Source: Caryophanales bacterium UBA6259 (GTDB lineage Bacteria; Bacillota; Bacilli; Tepidibacillales; Tepidibacillaceae). From it: a stretch of 64,000 nucleotides of DNA. The DNA lies in NCBI GenBank assembly GCA_002441135.1, contig DJVJ01000051.1, positions 76,563 through 140,562 on the forward strand, given 5' to 3'. The position numbers and the translations under genes were made by a program. The notes beneath the pieces are model-generated. The model worked only from the letters and a program-made list of their open reading frames with translations, did not search any database and was not told the DNA's origin. Shown in pieces: positions 36,969 through 45,219 of the stretch. Position 1 is the first letter of the stretch. Each line of letters begins with the position of its first letter.

Positions 36969-37538
36969 ATGGTAGAACCACATGAACTATCAAATAAAAA
37001 GGAAGCAATTCTCTATAGTGCCTTTCAGGTGTTTACCGAAAAAGGATATCATCAAGCAAAGGTTAGTGAGATTGCAGAGCGAGCACGTGTAGGCAAAGGA
37101 ACAGTATATGAGTATTTTGATAGTAAAGAGGCTCTGTTAATAGGAGTTATTAAGGCAGGGACGAAATACTATATCGAACAATTAAATGAGAGTGCCGAGC
37201 AAGCTGTTGATCCATTAGGCAAGCTTAGAAATATTCTACTCAAAAATGTAACCATTTTAAAAGAAAATCAAAACTTTAGGCAGCTGATTAATCATAACTT
37301 TGGCGTAAATAGTGAGCAGTTTCATTTGCTTTTGCAAGAGCAACGTCAGATACTTTTTCAAAAGATACAAAAAATCCTACAAGAAGCTATTAATCAGCAG
37401 CAAATAAAGCCGATAGATTTAGAAATTGGAGTTCGATTGGTTTTTGGTCATATTATTGCAATGGATCCTGAAATGGGGAATCTAGCAGAAGAACAAATAA
37501 ATTCAATGATAGACATTCTTTTTAAAGGGTTACAATAA
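36969..37538 (+). CDS. TetR/AcrR-family regulator of the RND operon
   Basis: This 189-residue repressor has a typical N-terminal helix-turn-helix (KKEAILYSAFQVFTEKGYH, then VSEIAERARVGKGTVYEYF, residues about 10-55) and a helical ligand-binding C-terminus. It lies 44 bases after the pump gene with AAAGGGGGA upstream, so it is likely co-transcribed and autoregulated through the palindrome at 32494-32509. Confidence 0.92.
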   Translation: MVEPHELSNKKEAILYSAFQVFTEKGYHQAKVSEIAERARVGKGTVYEYFDSKEALLIGVIKAGTKYYIEQLNESAEQAVDPLGKLRNILLKNVTILKENQNFRQLINHNFGVNSEQFHLLLQEQRQILFQKIQKILQEAINQQQIKPIDLEIGVRLVFGHIIAMDPEMGNLAEEQINSMIDILFKGLQ

Positions 37539-37583
37539 AGGTAAATCTACTTTTAAATTATTGCTTTTGGTTCTAGGGTGACA

Positions 37584-37652
37584 AGCTCCTTCATATGGAT
37601 ATAGGGACAAGGTTTTCCTGTTTACTATACTACAATGAAGGAGCTATTTTTT
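37584..37652 (+). promoter_or_regulatory. Inverted repeat sequestering the spoIID ribosome site; possible terminator
   Basis: AGCTCCTTCAT (37584-37594) is perfectly complementary to ATGAAGGAGCT (37635-37645), with a 40-base loop and a following T6 run that abuts the spoIID ATG. The AAGGAG ribosome site of spoIID lies in the 3' arm. The structure could terminate the RND/TetR transcript or block spoIID translation from read-through mRNA. Confidence 0.6.
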
Positions 37653-38663
37653 ATGCGGAGAATCATCCTATTATTCTTTACTAGCTTAACTCTAACCATG
37701 ATTTTAATTCCAACAGTGATTGCTTGGCTATGGGGAGAACCATCCAAAGCAGAGGAAAGTCATTTATTGATAAGCAAGATAGAGCTTGCAGTCGATGAAA
37801 AATCGATTCCAGTGAAAGTATATCGTAATAAAACAAAGCAAGTAGAAGTTTATCCTATGGAGGAATATGTTAGAGGAGTACTTGCAGCAGAAATGCCAAT
37901 CAATTTTGAGTTAGAAGCTTTAAAAGCACAAGCTTTGGCTGCAAGAACCTATATTGTAAAGAGGTTATTAGATAAGGACTTTAGCGATATGCCAAAAGAA
38001 ACGGGAGATGCCGTCGTATTAGATACGGTGATGCATCAGGTCTTTATTTCGGATCAGGAGCTAAAGGATCGCTGGGGTATTCGTTATGATGAATATATTT
38101 CTAAGCTCAATCAAGCAATTAATGAAACAAGAGGCCAAGTAATTGTCTATAATAATTATCCAATTACTGCTGCCTTTTTCTCTACAAGTAATGGTTATAC
38201 CGAGAATTCGGAGGAATATTGGGGAATGGCTGTCCCCTATTTAAGAAGTGTAGAAAGTCCTTGGGATACCGAATCTCCCAAATTTAATACTACAGTAAAA
38301 ATTCCAATGAGTACGATAAAAGCAAAGCTTAATGTAGATACAGCAATGGCTACGAGTACTGGTCAGGAATGGTTGAAAACACTGGAAACCACCGAAGGCT
38401 TTAATATTAAAAAAATCAAAATTGGTGACAAAACATTTACTGGTCGAGAAGTAAGAGAAAAGCTAGAGCTTAATTCGTCCTCCTTTACCTGGAAAATTGA
38501 GAAGGACGGCATTCTCTTTACAACAAAGGGGTATGGTCATGGTGTTGGAATGAGTCAATATGGTGCTAACGGAATGGCCAAGGAAGGAAAAATAGCAGAA
38601 GAAATAGTCTCCCATTATTACCAAGGAACAACCATCAAAGATTATCGTGATTGGGTCAAGTGA
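37653..38663 (+). CDS. spoIID: Stage II sporulation protein D (peptidoglycan lytic enzyme)
   Basis: SpoIID is a membrane-anchored lytic transglycosylase needed for septal wall thinning and engulfment, acting with SpoIIM and SpoIIP. The 336-residue protein has a signal anchor (about 5-27) and the motif EEYVRGVLAAEMP with catalytic Glu80, then ALKAQALAARTYI. The C-terminal GYGHGVGMSQYGANGMA is also typical. I take ATG 37653, nine bases from AAGGAG, over the in-frame ATG 37635, which lies within the ribosome-site hairpin. Confidence 0.95.
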   Translation: MRRIILLFFTSLTLTMILIPTVIAWLWGEPSKAEESHLLISKIELAVDEKSIPVKVYRNKTKQVEVYPMEEYVRGVLAAEMPINFELEALKAQALAARTYIVKRLLDKDFSDMPKETGDAVVLDTVMHQVFISDQELKDRWGIRYDEYISKLNQAINETRGQVIVYNNYPITAAFFSTSNGYTENSEEYWGMAVPYLRSVESPWDTESPKFNTTVKIPMSTIKAKLNVDTAMATSTGQEWLKTLETTEGFNIKKIKIGDKTFTGREVREKLELNSSSFTWKIEKDGILFTTKGYGHGVGMSQYGANGMAKEGKIAEEIVSHYYQGTTIKDYRDWVK

Positions 38664-38720
38664 AACTAAGTTAAAATGAAAAAAGAATGTATAAAAATTG
38701 AAAAATTGTGCACCACCAAA

Positions 38721-38748
38721 GTATAAAAGCCCAAATTTTGGACAGAAT
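38721..38748 (+). promoter_or_regulatory. Sigma-F-like promoter of spoIIQ
   Basis: GTATA (38721-38725) matches the sigma-F -35 consensus GYWTA. After 14 bases GGACAGAAT (38740-38748) resembles the -10 GGNRANANT, with one mismatch. In B. subtilis spoIIQ is transcribed in the forespore by sigma-F. The spacing is one base short of consensus. Confidence 0.5.
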
Positions 38749-38770
38749 GGTTGCTGAGGTGATGCATAAA

Positions 38771-39652
38771 ATGAGTAAAAAAATGAATTGGAAAAAACCT
38801 TTTGGTAAGAAATGGACATTCCCCGCCATTTATATTACTGCAGCTGCACTCATACTTACTTTAATGTGGTGGTATCAAGATCCAAATCAATATCCGTTAA
38901 CTTCGGATGAATTAGGTTATCAGGAAATTAATCCTGCATCCACGACTACAAAGGATGATCTATTAACAGATCAGCTAGGAGAAGCAATTGCGGTAACCGC
39001 AGCATTAGAAAAAATGGTTTGGCCAGTAGAGAATCCAGATCAAATTCAAGTGATGATGGAGTATTTTGATGAGAGCCAAAGCGATGAAGCATTGGAAAGC
39101 GCGCTGATTGAATTTCAAAATGAATTCTGGGCACATCGTGGAATTGATTTGGTAACTACTGATAAACAAACCTTTGGAGTAGTTGCAGCATTAAGTGGGG
39201 AAGTAGTAAAAGCAGAGAAAGACCCAGTTGTAGGTTATGTTGTGAATATTAAGCATGACAATGATTTAGTGACTGTGTATTCTAGCTTAGCAGATCTTCA
39301 GGTGAAAAAGGGGGATATGGTGACCCAGGGACAGCTTCTAGGTAATGCTGGACGCAATGCCTTTGAAAAGGATCACGGTATCCATTTACACTTTGAAGTA
39401 ATGCGAAATGAATTTACACTAGCACCAGAAGCATTTATTGGTGAAGATGCTAGTCAGGTTTTAAAAATGCTAGAAGAAAAAGCCAAGCAAGAAACAGAGC
39501 AAGGCACTGAAGAGCAGACTGGAAATCAGGAAACACCTGATAGCGAGACTGACAAGGATAAAGAAACCGATCAAAATGTAGAAGAATCAAATCAAGATCA
39601 GGACGATGCTGATCAAAACGCTGAAGAATCTGATCAAAACGTAGAAGAATAA
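38771..39652 (+). CDS. spoIIQ: SpoIIQ-like M23 (LytM) endopeptidase-domain protein
   Basis: SpoIIQ is the forespore half of the engulfment zipper/channel with SpoIIIAH. The 293-residue protein has a short cytoplasmic N-terminus, one membrane helix (about 15-34), an M23 domain (about 115-220) and a long acidic tail of ESDQNVEE-like units. Both zinc motifs are complete: His122 and Asp126 in HRGID, and His205/His207 in HLHFE. B. subtilis SpoIIQ lacks a zinc-ligand histidine. Start ATG 38771 has GAGGTGAT at good spacing. It directly follows spoIID. Confidence 0.9.
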   Translation: MSKKMNWKKPFGKKWTFPAIYITAAALILTLMWWYQDPNQYPLTSDELGYQEINPASTTTKDDLLTDQLGEAIAVTAALEKMVWPVENPDQIQVMMEYFDESQSDEALESALIEFQNEFWAHRGIDLVTTDKQTFGVVAALSGEVVKAEKDPVVGYVVNIKHDNDLVTVYSSLADLQVKKGDMVTQGQLLGNAGRNAFEKDHGIHLHFEVMRNEFTLAPEAFIGEDASQVLKMLEEKAKQETEQGTEEQTGNQETPDSETDKDKETDQNVEESNQDQDDADQNAEESDQNVEE

Positions 39653-39681
39653 AAGTTCCGCGTTTTAGCTTGAAATGTTCT

Positions 39682-39725
39682 AAGGGCTGTTAGCTATATA
39701 TTTATGGCTGGCGGCTTTTTTTTAT
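39682..39725 (+). terminator. Intrinsic terminator of spoIIQ
   Basis: GGGCTGTTAGC pairs with GGCTGGCGGCT (with wobbles) around an AT-rich loop, followed by a run of about eight T. Confidence 0.8.
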
Positions 39726-39807
39726 CGAATTAGAAGTCATTTCACCAATAATTTGAACTTTTTTTTAAAAAAAAGATATATTTAGCTTGTCAAGGCTTGT
39801 TACAAAA

Positions 39808-39835
39808 GAATATCTGCCAAACCTCCTCATATAAT
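39808..39835 (+). promoter_or_regulatory. Sigma-E-like promoter of spoIIID
   Basis: GAATATC (39808-39814) resembles the sigma-E -35 and CATATAAT (39828-39835) matches CATACAAT at 7 of 8 positions. The 13-base spacer is slightly short. In B. subtilis spoIIID is a sigma-E gene. The -10 also fits sigma-A. Confidence 0.45.
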
Positions 39836-39869
39836 GTAACAGACGATTTCAGAAGGGGAGGCGAGGGGA

Positions 39870-40121
39870 GTGCATGATTACATCAAGGAGCGAACCCTAA
39901 AAATAGGTAGGTACATAGTCGAAACTAAAAACACAGTACGTACCACAGCTAAAGATTTTGGGGTATCGAAAAGCACGGTTCATAAGGACATGACAGAACG
40001 CTTACCAGAAATAAATCCAGAGTTGGCCAACCACGTAAAGGAGATTTTGGAGTATCACAAAGCCATACGTCATATTCGAGGAGGGGAAGCAACAAAAAAG
40101 AAATACGAGAATAATAAATAA
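39870..40121 (+). CDS. spoIIID: Mother-cell transcription factor SpoIIID
   Basis: This 83-residue DNA-binding protein activates and represses mother-cell sporulation genes. The start HDYIKERTLKIGRYIVETK, the helix-turn-helix (TAKDFGVSKSTVHKDMTERL) and the basic C-terminal helix (RHIRGGEATKKKY) are all characteristic. It initiates at GTG 39870 behind AAGGGGAGG; the B. subtilis protein also begins at a GTG. Confidence 0.97.
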   Translation: MHDYIKERTLKIGRYIVETKNTVRTTAKDFGVSKSTVHKDMTERLPEINPELANHVKEILEYHKAIRHIRGGEATKKKYENNK

Positions 40122-40154
40122 TTGTTGGATAAAAATAGAAAATGAATAAAAAAG

Positions 40155-40184
40155 TTGACGAATAAAAGAGGATTTTCCGATAAT
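40155..40184 (+). promoter_or_regulatory. Sigma-A promoter of mbl
   Basis: TTGACG (40155-40160), an 18-base spacer and GATAAT (40179-40184), 60 bases before the mbl ATG. Confidence 0.6.
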
Positions 40185-40243
40185 TTATCGAAATGTATTC
40201 TAAACCATATTATGCTCATAAGGCTGTACAGGAGGACTAAGCA

Positions 40244-41263
40244 ATGTTTAGTAAAGATATCGGAATCGACTTAGGAACGGCAAATGTGTTGATATATGTG
40301 AAGGGCCGGGGTGTCATCATAGATGAACCATCAGTAGTAGCAATAGAAAAGGATACCAAGAAGGTATTAAAGGTTGGCGAAGAAGCAAGGAAAATGGTAG
40401 GTAGAACACCTGGGAATATCGTTGCAATCCGTCCTTTAAAGGATGGTGTAATTGCTGATTTTGATATTACAGAATCGATGCTGAAGCATTTTATTCAAAA
40501 AGCAGGAGTAAAAGGTTTTTTCGGCAAACCAAGAATTCTAATTTGTGCTCCAACGAATATTACATCGGTGGAACAAAAAGCAATTCGAGAAGCTGCTCAA
40601 AAAAGCGGTGGTGGCCAGATATTCTTAGAGCAGGAACCAAAAGTGGCAGCCATAGGTGCAGGCTTAGATATTTTTCAGCCTAGCGGAAATATGGTTGTAG
40701 ATATTGGCGGAGGTACGACAGATGTCGCTGTATTGTCTATGGGAGATGTCGTCACCGCCTCTTCTATTAAGGTTGCTGGGGACAAGTTCGACCATGCGAT
40801 CATGTCATACATAAAAAGGAAGTATAACCTACTTATTGGAGAAAGAACCGCTGAGGAATTGAAGGTTACTATAGGTACTGTATATAAAGGGGCTCGTAAT
40901 GAATCCTTAGATATCCGTGGTCGGGATTTAGTTTCTGGATTACCAATCTCTGTTAGTATTCATTCGGAAGAAATTAGAGAGGCATTAGAGGATTCCATTA
41001 ATGCGATTGTGACAGCAACCAAATCCGTATTAGAAAAAACACCACCAGAGCTCTCTGCAGATATTATTGATAAAGGAATCATTCTAACGGGTGGCGGAGC
41101 TTACCTACATGGTCTAGATTTGCTATTAAACGAGCAATTAAAGGTTCCTGTCTTAGTAGCCGAGGATCCAATGTCCTGTGTGGCTAGAGGAACAGGAATT
41201 TTATTAGAGAATTTGGATAAGGTAGCAAAACGAGGAATTTTAGGAGTGGGCCGAAATGATTAG
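40244..41263 (+). CDS. mbl: MreB-like actin homologue Mbl
   Basis: This 339-residue bacterial actin guides lateral wall synthesis and cell shape. Nucleotide-binding motifs are intact (DIGIDLGTANVLIY, VVDIGGGTTDVAVLSMG, ILTGGGAYLHGLD). Position directly after spoIIID identifies it as Mbl rather than MreB or MreBH. CAGGAGG precedes the ATG. It overlaps flhO by 8 bases. Confidence 0.95.
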   Translation: MFSKDIGIDLGTANVLIYVKGRGVIIDEPSVVAIEKDTKKVLKVGEEARKMVGRTPGNIVAIRPLKDGVIADFDITESMLKHFIQKAGVKGFFGKPRILICAPTNITSVEQKAIREAAQKSGGGQIFLEQEPKVAAIGAGLDIFQPSGNMVVDIGGGTTDVAVLSMGDVVTASSIKVAGDKFDHAIMSYIKRKYNLLIGERTAEELKVTIGTVYKGARNESLDIRGRDLVSGLPISVSIHSEEIREALEDSINAIVTATKSVLEKTPPELSADIIDKGIILTGGGAYLHGLDLLLNEQLKVPVLVAEDPMSCVARGTGILLENLDKVAKRGILGVGRND

Positions 41264-42062
41264 AGGTCTGTATACTGCTGCTGCTGGAATGATTACACAA
41301 CAGAATAGACAAGATATATTGACCAACAATTTGGCCAACATCAATACCCCTGGATTTAAGCAAGACCAAGGGGTTATTCGTGCATTTCCTGAGGTTCTTT
41401 TACAAATGATCCGCACCTCTGAACAACCAAATCCTAAGATTGGGACAATCCACCAAGGCGTCTTTTTAGAAGAAAGCATTGCAAAATTTGTTCAAGGGGA
41501 TCTAATGGAAACAGGAGTTGCTACCCATATGGCCATCTGGGATCAAGATTTAGCTGTAGATCCAGAGACAGGTATGCAACCGTCGTTATTCTTCACGGTA
41601 GAAGATAACGAGGGAAACCGCTTTTTTACCAGAAGCGGACTGTTTAATATAGATGGTGCAGGTAATTTAGTAACTCCAGAGGGGTATAAAGTATTAGATG
41701 ATTGGAATTATCCGATTCAAAGTACAAGCTCCTCCTTTACGATGAATGAAAAAGGGCAAATTGTTTTTGAAAATGGGGAGGAAAGTCAGGTTGGTTTAAC
41801 GGTTGTACCTGATCCTAATCAATTAGTGAAACAAGGGAATAGTCTTTTTCGTTATAATGGTAATGTAGATGAATTAGAATTTGCTCAGCCAGAATTTAAT
41901 TACAAGCTTCTTCAAGGGAATGTTGAACGGGCCAATGTGGATCCTAGCCAAACCATGGTCGACATGATGACGGCCATGCGATTATATGAAGCAAATCAAA
42001 AGTCAATTCAATCCCTAGATCGAACTCTTGAAAAAGCGGTTAATGAGATTGGCAGAGTTTAA
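41256..42062 (+). CDS. flhO: Flagellar hook-basal body rod protein (FlhO)
   Basis: This 268-residue FlgF/FlgG-family protein has the N-terminal rod motif RGLYTAAAGMITQQNR, then NNLANINTPGFKQD, and the C-terminal signature VDPSQTMVDMMTAMRLYEAN, as usual for axial flagellar proteins. Position after mbl and before a second such gene matches B. subtilis flhO. Confidence 0.92.
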   Translation: MIRGLYTAAAGMITQQNRQDILTNNLANINTPGFKQDQGVIRAFPEVLLQMIRTSEQPNPKIGTIHQGVFLEESIAKFVQGDLMETGVATHMAIWDQDLAVDPETGMQPSLFFTVEDNEGNRFFTRSGLFNIDGAGNLVTPEGYKVLDDWNYPIQSTSSSFTMNEKGQIVFENGEESQVGLTVVPDPNQLVKQGNSLFRYNGNVDELEFAQPEFNYKLLQGNVERANVDPSQTMVDMMTAMRLYEANQKSIQSLDRTLEKAVNEIGRV

Positions 42063-42146
42063 TTGAAATTATAAAACTTTTATTTGAAGAGTTATATAAA
42101 TAAATCTTGAATAATAATCTATATTAAGAAGTATAGGGGTGGCACA

Positions 42147-42989
42147 ATGAATATTTCCACCATTAACACCGTTGTTGGAATGCAGTCGATTCAACAAAAA
42201 ATCGACACAATCGCAAATAATATTTCGAATATAAATACCATAGGATATAAAAGCAGGGAAGTTTTTTTTCATGATATATTATCTGGGCGGATTCAGCAGC
42301 CCAATGAATTCCAACAAGAGAATCGTTTAACTCCTTCTGGTCTTAACCAAATGGGAGGAGCGAAGACTGCAATGACACTAGCGAGCTTTCTTCAAGGTCA
42401 ATCCATTCAAACAGGAATAGCGACCGATGTAATGTTACTTGGTAATGATCTGTTTTTCAAGGTGCAACCTAGTGGATCCACGGATACCTTTGGTGAAGAT
42501 GCTTATCGTTATACTAGAGATGGACATTTTCAAATCGATGGATCAAGGTATTTAGTAACAGACCAAGGGGATTATGTGCTTAATGCAGATGACGAACCTA
42601 TTCAAATCCCAGTAGGGGCAACCTTTCAGATTGATAGTATGGGAAGGATTACCTTCCAATATCCGGACGGTGAATCAGAGGAATATGGTTCCATTGGTTT
42701 AACCCAAATGAAGGATACGCAAGCTTTGGAAAACGTTGGAGGGAACCAATATCAGATACCGAGTGCTATAATAGAAAGTGGAATAAATTTTGCGCAAATG
42801 ATTGATATGGAAGATCCAGAGAATCAGTCGCGTTATCAAATAGTCCAAGGAAGTTTAGAAAACTCTAATGTTGATTTAGCCAAAGAAATGACTGCATTAA
42901 CAGAAGCTCAACGTGCTTATCAATTTATGGCAAGAGGTTTATCCATTAATGAACAGATGATGGGTATTACTAATAATTTACGGGGCTAA
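42147..42989 (+). CDS. flhP: Flagellar hook-basal body rod protein (FlhP)
   Basis: This 280-residue FlgG-family protein has the N-terminal IANNISNINTIGYKSRE and the C-terminal NVDLAKEMTALTEAQRAYQF. It follows flhO by 84 bases, with TAGGGGTGG upstream, and matches flhP, a distal-rod candidate in B. subtilis. Confidence 0.92.
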   Translation: MNISTINTVVGMQSIQQKIDTIANNISNINTIGYKSREVFFHDILSGRIQQPNEFQQENRLTPSGLNQMGGAKTAMTLASFLQGQSIQTGIATDVMLLGNDLFFKVQPSGSTDTFGEDAYRYTRDGHFQIDGSRYLVTDQGDYVLNADDEPIQIPVGATFQIDSMGRITFQYPDGESEEYGSIGLTQMKDTQALENVGGNQYQIPSAIIESGINFAQMIDMEDPENQSRYQIVQGSLENSNVDLAKEMTALTEAQRAYQFMARGLSINEQMMGITNNLRG

Positions 42990-43034
42990 ATCGATTGGTT
43001 AATGCATAACTTATCTGTAAGAAGGAATGAGATT

Positions 43035-43286
43035 ATGGAACAAGCAAAAACACGCTCAAGAACAGAAAGACACCAAAATGCTAAACCAAAATCAAGCAAT
43101 AGTAATAAAACCAAAAAGAATAAACCAGTAAGTCTTCATCGCTCAGCAATGTTCTTTTTGGGAGTTGCTGCTATCTCACTTATTGTTGGTGGGATGGTTG
43201 GTTTAATAGTTGGGGGTCAAAGTCCATTACAAGTGTTTAATCCAAACACCTGGACACACATGTTAAAATTGATCTTTAGTGCTTAA
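43035..43286 (+). CDS. EpuA-like small membrane protein
   Basis: From ATG 43035, with GAAGGA 8 bases upstream, this is 83 residues. It has a basic, Lys/Asn/Ser-rich N-terminus, one membrane helix (about residues 38-60) and the closing motif PLQVFNPNTWTHMLKLI. This pattern matches the EpuA family, often misnamed RNA polymerase subunit beta and commonly found downstream of flhP in Bacillus. Function is unknown. Confidence 0.75.
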   Translation: MEQAKTRSRTERHQNAKPKSSNSNKTKKNKPVSLHRSAMFFLGVAAISLIVGGMVGLIVGGQSPLQVFNPNTWTHMLKLIFSA

Positions 43287-43312
43287 GATACTATTCGTCA
43301 TTTAGTTCAAAC

Positions 43313-43345
43313 AGTCATCTTCATTCTGAGAAGGTGGCTTTTTGC
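43313..43345 (+). terminator. Intrinsic terminator after the EpuA-like gene
   Basis: AGTCATCTTC pairs with GAGAAGGTGGCT (with wobbles) around ATTCT, followed by T5. Confidence 0.75.
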
Positions 43346-43376
43346 TTATTTAAATACAATATTTGCTAATAGAGAA

Positions 43377-43405
43377 TTGTTTGCAACCATGGTAAAGGGT
43401 ATAAT
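43377..43405 (+). promoter_or_regulatory. Sigma-A promoter of the CDP-alcohol phosphatidyltransferase gene
   Basis: TTGTTT (43377-43382), a 17-base spacer and a perfect TATAAT (43400-43405), 30 bases before the GTG. Confidence 0.65.
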
Positions 43406-43434
43406 AGATTTGTTTGGTGGGGGAGGGAACTAAA

Positions 43435-43941
43435 GTGAATTTACCAAATATATTAACAATGACCCGCTTTTTATTTATACCCTTATTTATAGTTGTGTTC
43501 TTTAAAGGCTATGAGCTACAGGCTTATGGAATATTGTTAATTGCTGGTATTACAGATGTTGTGGATGGATATCTTGCAAGAAAAAATAACCAAGTGACTG
43601 ATTTAGGATCCATGCTAGATCCACTTGCAGATAAACTGATGATGCTGACAGTAATTATTTCCTTATTAATTGCCGACAAAATTTCCTTATTATTAGCTGC
43701 ACTCATCTTTTTCCGTGATGGGGCAATGATTATCGGTAGCTTAGTATTCCATTTTAGAGGGAAGAAAACGGTCCCCGCGAACGCGTTTGGAAAAATTACC
43801 ACTGTACTTTTTTACATGGCAGTATTATTAATTATATTTGAACTACCCTATCATAAGGAATTTCTCTGGTTTGTTGTTGTCTTTGCCTTCTTAACCTCGT
43901 TTAATTATGTAAGAGAGGTTATAAAACTAAATTTTAGATAA
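43435..43941 (+). CDS. CDP-alcohol phosphatidyltransferase (PgsA-like)
   Basis: This 168-residue membrane enzyme transfers a phosphatidyl group from CDP-diacylglycerol to an alcohol. The catalytic signature D-G-x2-A-R-x8-G-x3-D-x3-D is present in DVVDGYLARKNNQVTDLGSM and LDPLADK. The closest type by eye is phosphatidylglycerolphosphate synthase, which would feed phosphatidylglycerol to LTA synthesis, but cardiolipin or PS types cannot be excluded. GGGAGGGAA precedes GTG 43435; the open frame to 43414 covers that site. Confidence 0.9.
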   Translation: MNLPNILTMTRFLFIPLFIVVFFKGYELQAYGILLIAGITDVVDGYLARKNNQVTDLGSMLDPLADKLMMLTVIISLLIADKISLLLAALIFFRDGAMIIGSLVFHFRGKKTVPANAFGKITTVLFYMAVLLIIFELPYHKEFLWFVVVFAFLTSFNYVREVIKLNFR

Positions 43942-43982
43942 ATGGGCGGTCTAGTTACAGCTATATGGATGGCAAATAGGAA

Positions 43983-44021
43983 GAGAGCACAGCTAAGCTT
44001 CCGCCTATCTGTGCTCTTTTA
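43983..44021 (+). terminator. Intrinsic terminator before fabZ
   Basis: AGAGCACAG (43985) pairs with CTGTGCTCT (44010), followed by T-rich sequence. Confidence 0.85.
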
Positions 44022-44158
44022 TGTGAACCCAGCTTCAACCAAGGCAGAAGTGGGAACAGTCATAGTATTTGCAACTGAGCCCGTTTTATTACTGCTAAAA
44101 TTTGGACAAGTAAAGGGAAAATAATTCTATAATTAATACATAAAAAGGAGATGGACCA

Positions 44159-44581
44159 ATGTTAGATATTATGGAGATCCAAAAGATTATTCCTCACCGT
44201 TATCCATTTTTATTAGTGGATAAAATAATTGAGCTAGAGGAAGGAAAAAAGGCAGTAGGAATCAAGAATGTGACAATAAATGAACCATTTTTTCAAGGAC
44301 ATTTTCCAGATTACCCAGTAATGCCTGGAGTGCTTATCGTAGAAGCATTGGCTCAAGTTGGTGCTGTAGCGATGCTAATTAAAGAGGACAATAAAGGCAA
44401 GCTTGCATTTTTTACAGGGATTGATAATTTCCGTTTTAAAGGACAAGTAAGACCTGGAGATACCCTCACTTTGACAGTGGAAGTCATTCGAGTGAAAGGG
44501 CCAATGGGTAAAGGAAAAGCAACCGCTTATGTGGGAGACAAGCTCGTCGCTGAAGGCGAGATTATGTTTGCAATACAATAA
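44159..44581 (+). CDS. fabZ: 3-hydroxyacyl-ACP dehydratase FabZ
   Basis: FabZ dehydrates 3-hydroxyacyl-ACP in type II fatty-acid synthesis. The 140-residue hot-dog protein has HRYPFLLVDKI, catalytic His48 in FQGHFPDYPVMPG and Glu62 in VEALAQVGAV. AAAAGGAGATGG precedes the ATG. In B. subtilis fabZ (ywpB) also lies beside flhOP. Confidence 0.97.
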   Translation: MLDIMEIQKIIPHRYPFLLVDKIIELEEGKKAVGIKNVTINEPFFQGHFPDYPVMPGVLIVEALAQVGAVAMLIKEDNKGKLAFFTGIDNFRFKGQVRPGDTLTLTVEVIRVKGPMGKGKATAYVGDKLVAEGEIMFAIQ

Positions 44582-44625
44582 TCAATATAATATTTAATAT
44601 AAATTAATGAATCTTAAGATAAAAT

Positions 44626-44663
44626 AAGAAACCTAGTCCACTAATATAGTGACTAGGTTTCTT
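44626..44663. terminator. Bidirectional terminator between fabZ and the chromate transporters
   Basis: AAGAAACCTAGT pairs perfectly with ACTAGGTTTCTT, with an inner CACTA/TAGTG stem. It lies between convergent genes and carries T- and A-rich flanks, so it can serve both strands. Confidence 0.85.
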
Positions 44664-44687
44664 GCTACTAAATTACCACTAACTTAT

Positions 44688-45218
44688 CTAACTTAAGAAT
44701 ATAGCTCCATATGCTAATGCAGCAAGGATTACTAGGGAAGGATGAAACTTCCACTTTTCCATAAACAAATAGCTAGCTCCTATTAAAGCAATGGTCTGAA
44801 TAACTCCTATTCCTTCAATGCCATTGTCGACGAACTTATATGCCATCATTCCTAATAAGACGGCAATTGTAGGTCGTACATATTGTGACATCCGTTTCAC
44901 TTTTGGTGAATCCTTATATTTTAGCAATAATTGAAGTAAGACAATCATTAGAATAAGGGATGGTGCCACTGTTGCAATAACTGCGACAATTGAACCCATA
45001 ATTCCTCCCATCTGATAACCAATATAACCAGCCATTTTGGTTGCAATTGGTCCTGGCAAAGCATTGCCCATCGCTAATACTTCACCAAATTCCTTTACCG
45101 TTAACCAACCATATCGGCCAACTACTTCATTTTCAACGAGTGGTATAGATGCTGGGCCACCACCATAGCCGAGAATTCCTGGAACAAAAAATGCTAAGAA
45201 AATTTGCCAATATATCAT
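44688..45218 (-). CDS. Chromate transporter, half-size subunit (second)
   Basis: This 176-residue single-domain CHR protein has the motifs GILGYGGGPASIPLV and MGNALPGPIATKMAGYIGY. Such half-size proteins work as pairs; B. subtilis YwrA/YwrB together give chromate efflux. Start ATG at 45218 follows AAGGAGGGAA; the longer frame to 45257 overlaps the partner gene. About five to six membrane helices. Confidence 0.9.
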   Translation of the reverse strand: MIYWQIFLAFFVPGILGYGGGPASIPLVENEVVGRYGWLTVKEFGEVLAMGNALPGPIATKMAGYIGYQMGGIMGSIVAVIATVAPSLILMIVLLQLLLKYKDSPKVKRMSQYVRPTIAVLLGMMAYKFVDNGIEGIGVIQTIALIGASYLFMEKWKFHPSLVILAALAYGAIFLS

Positions 45219-45219
45219 G

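Noticed and set aside
43942..44124. 60-residue open frame between the phosphatidyltransferase and fabZ
   Set aside because: It contains the strong terminator at 43983-44021, lacks a ribosome site at its ATG and shows no family resemblance.
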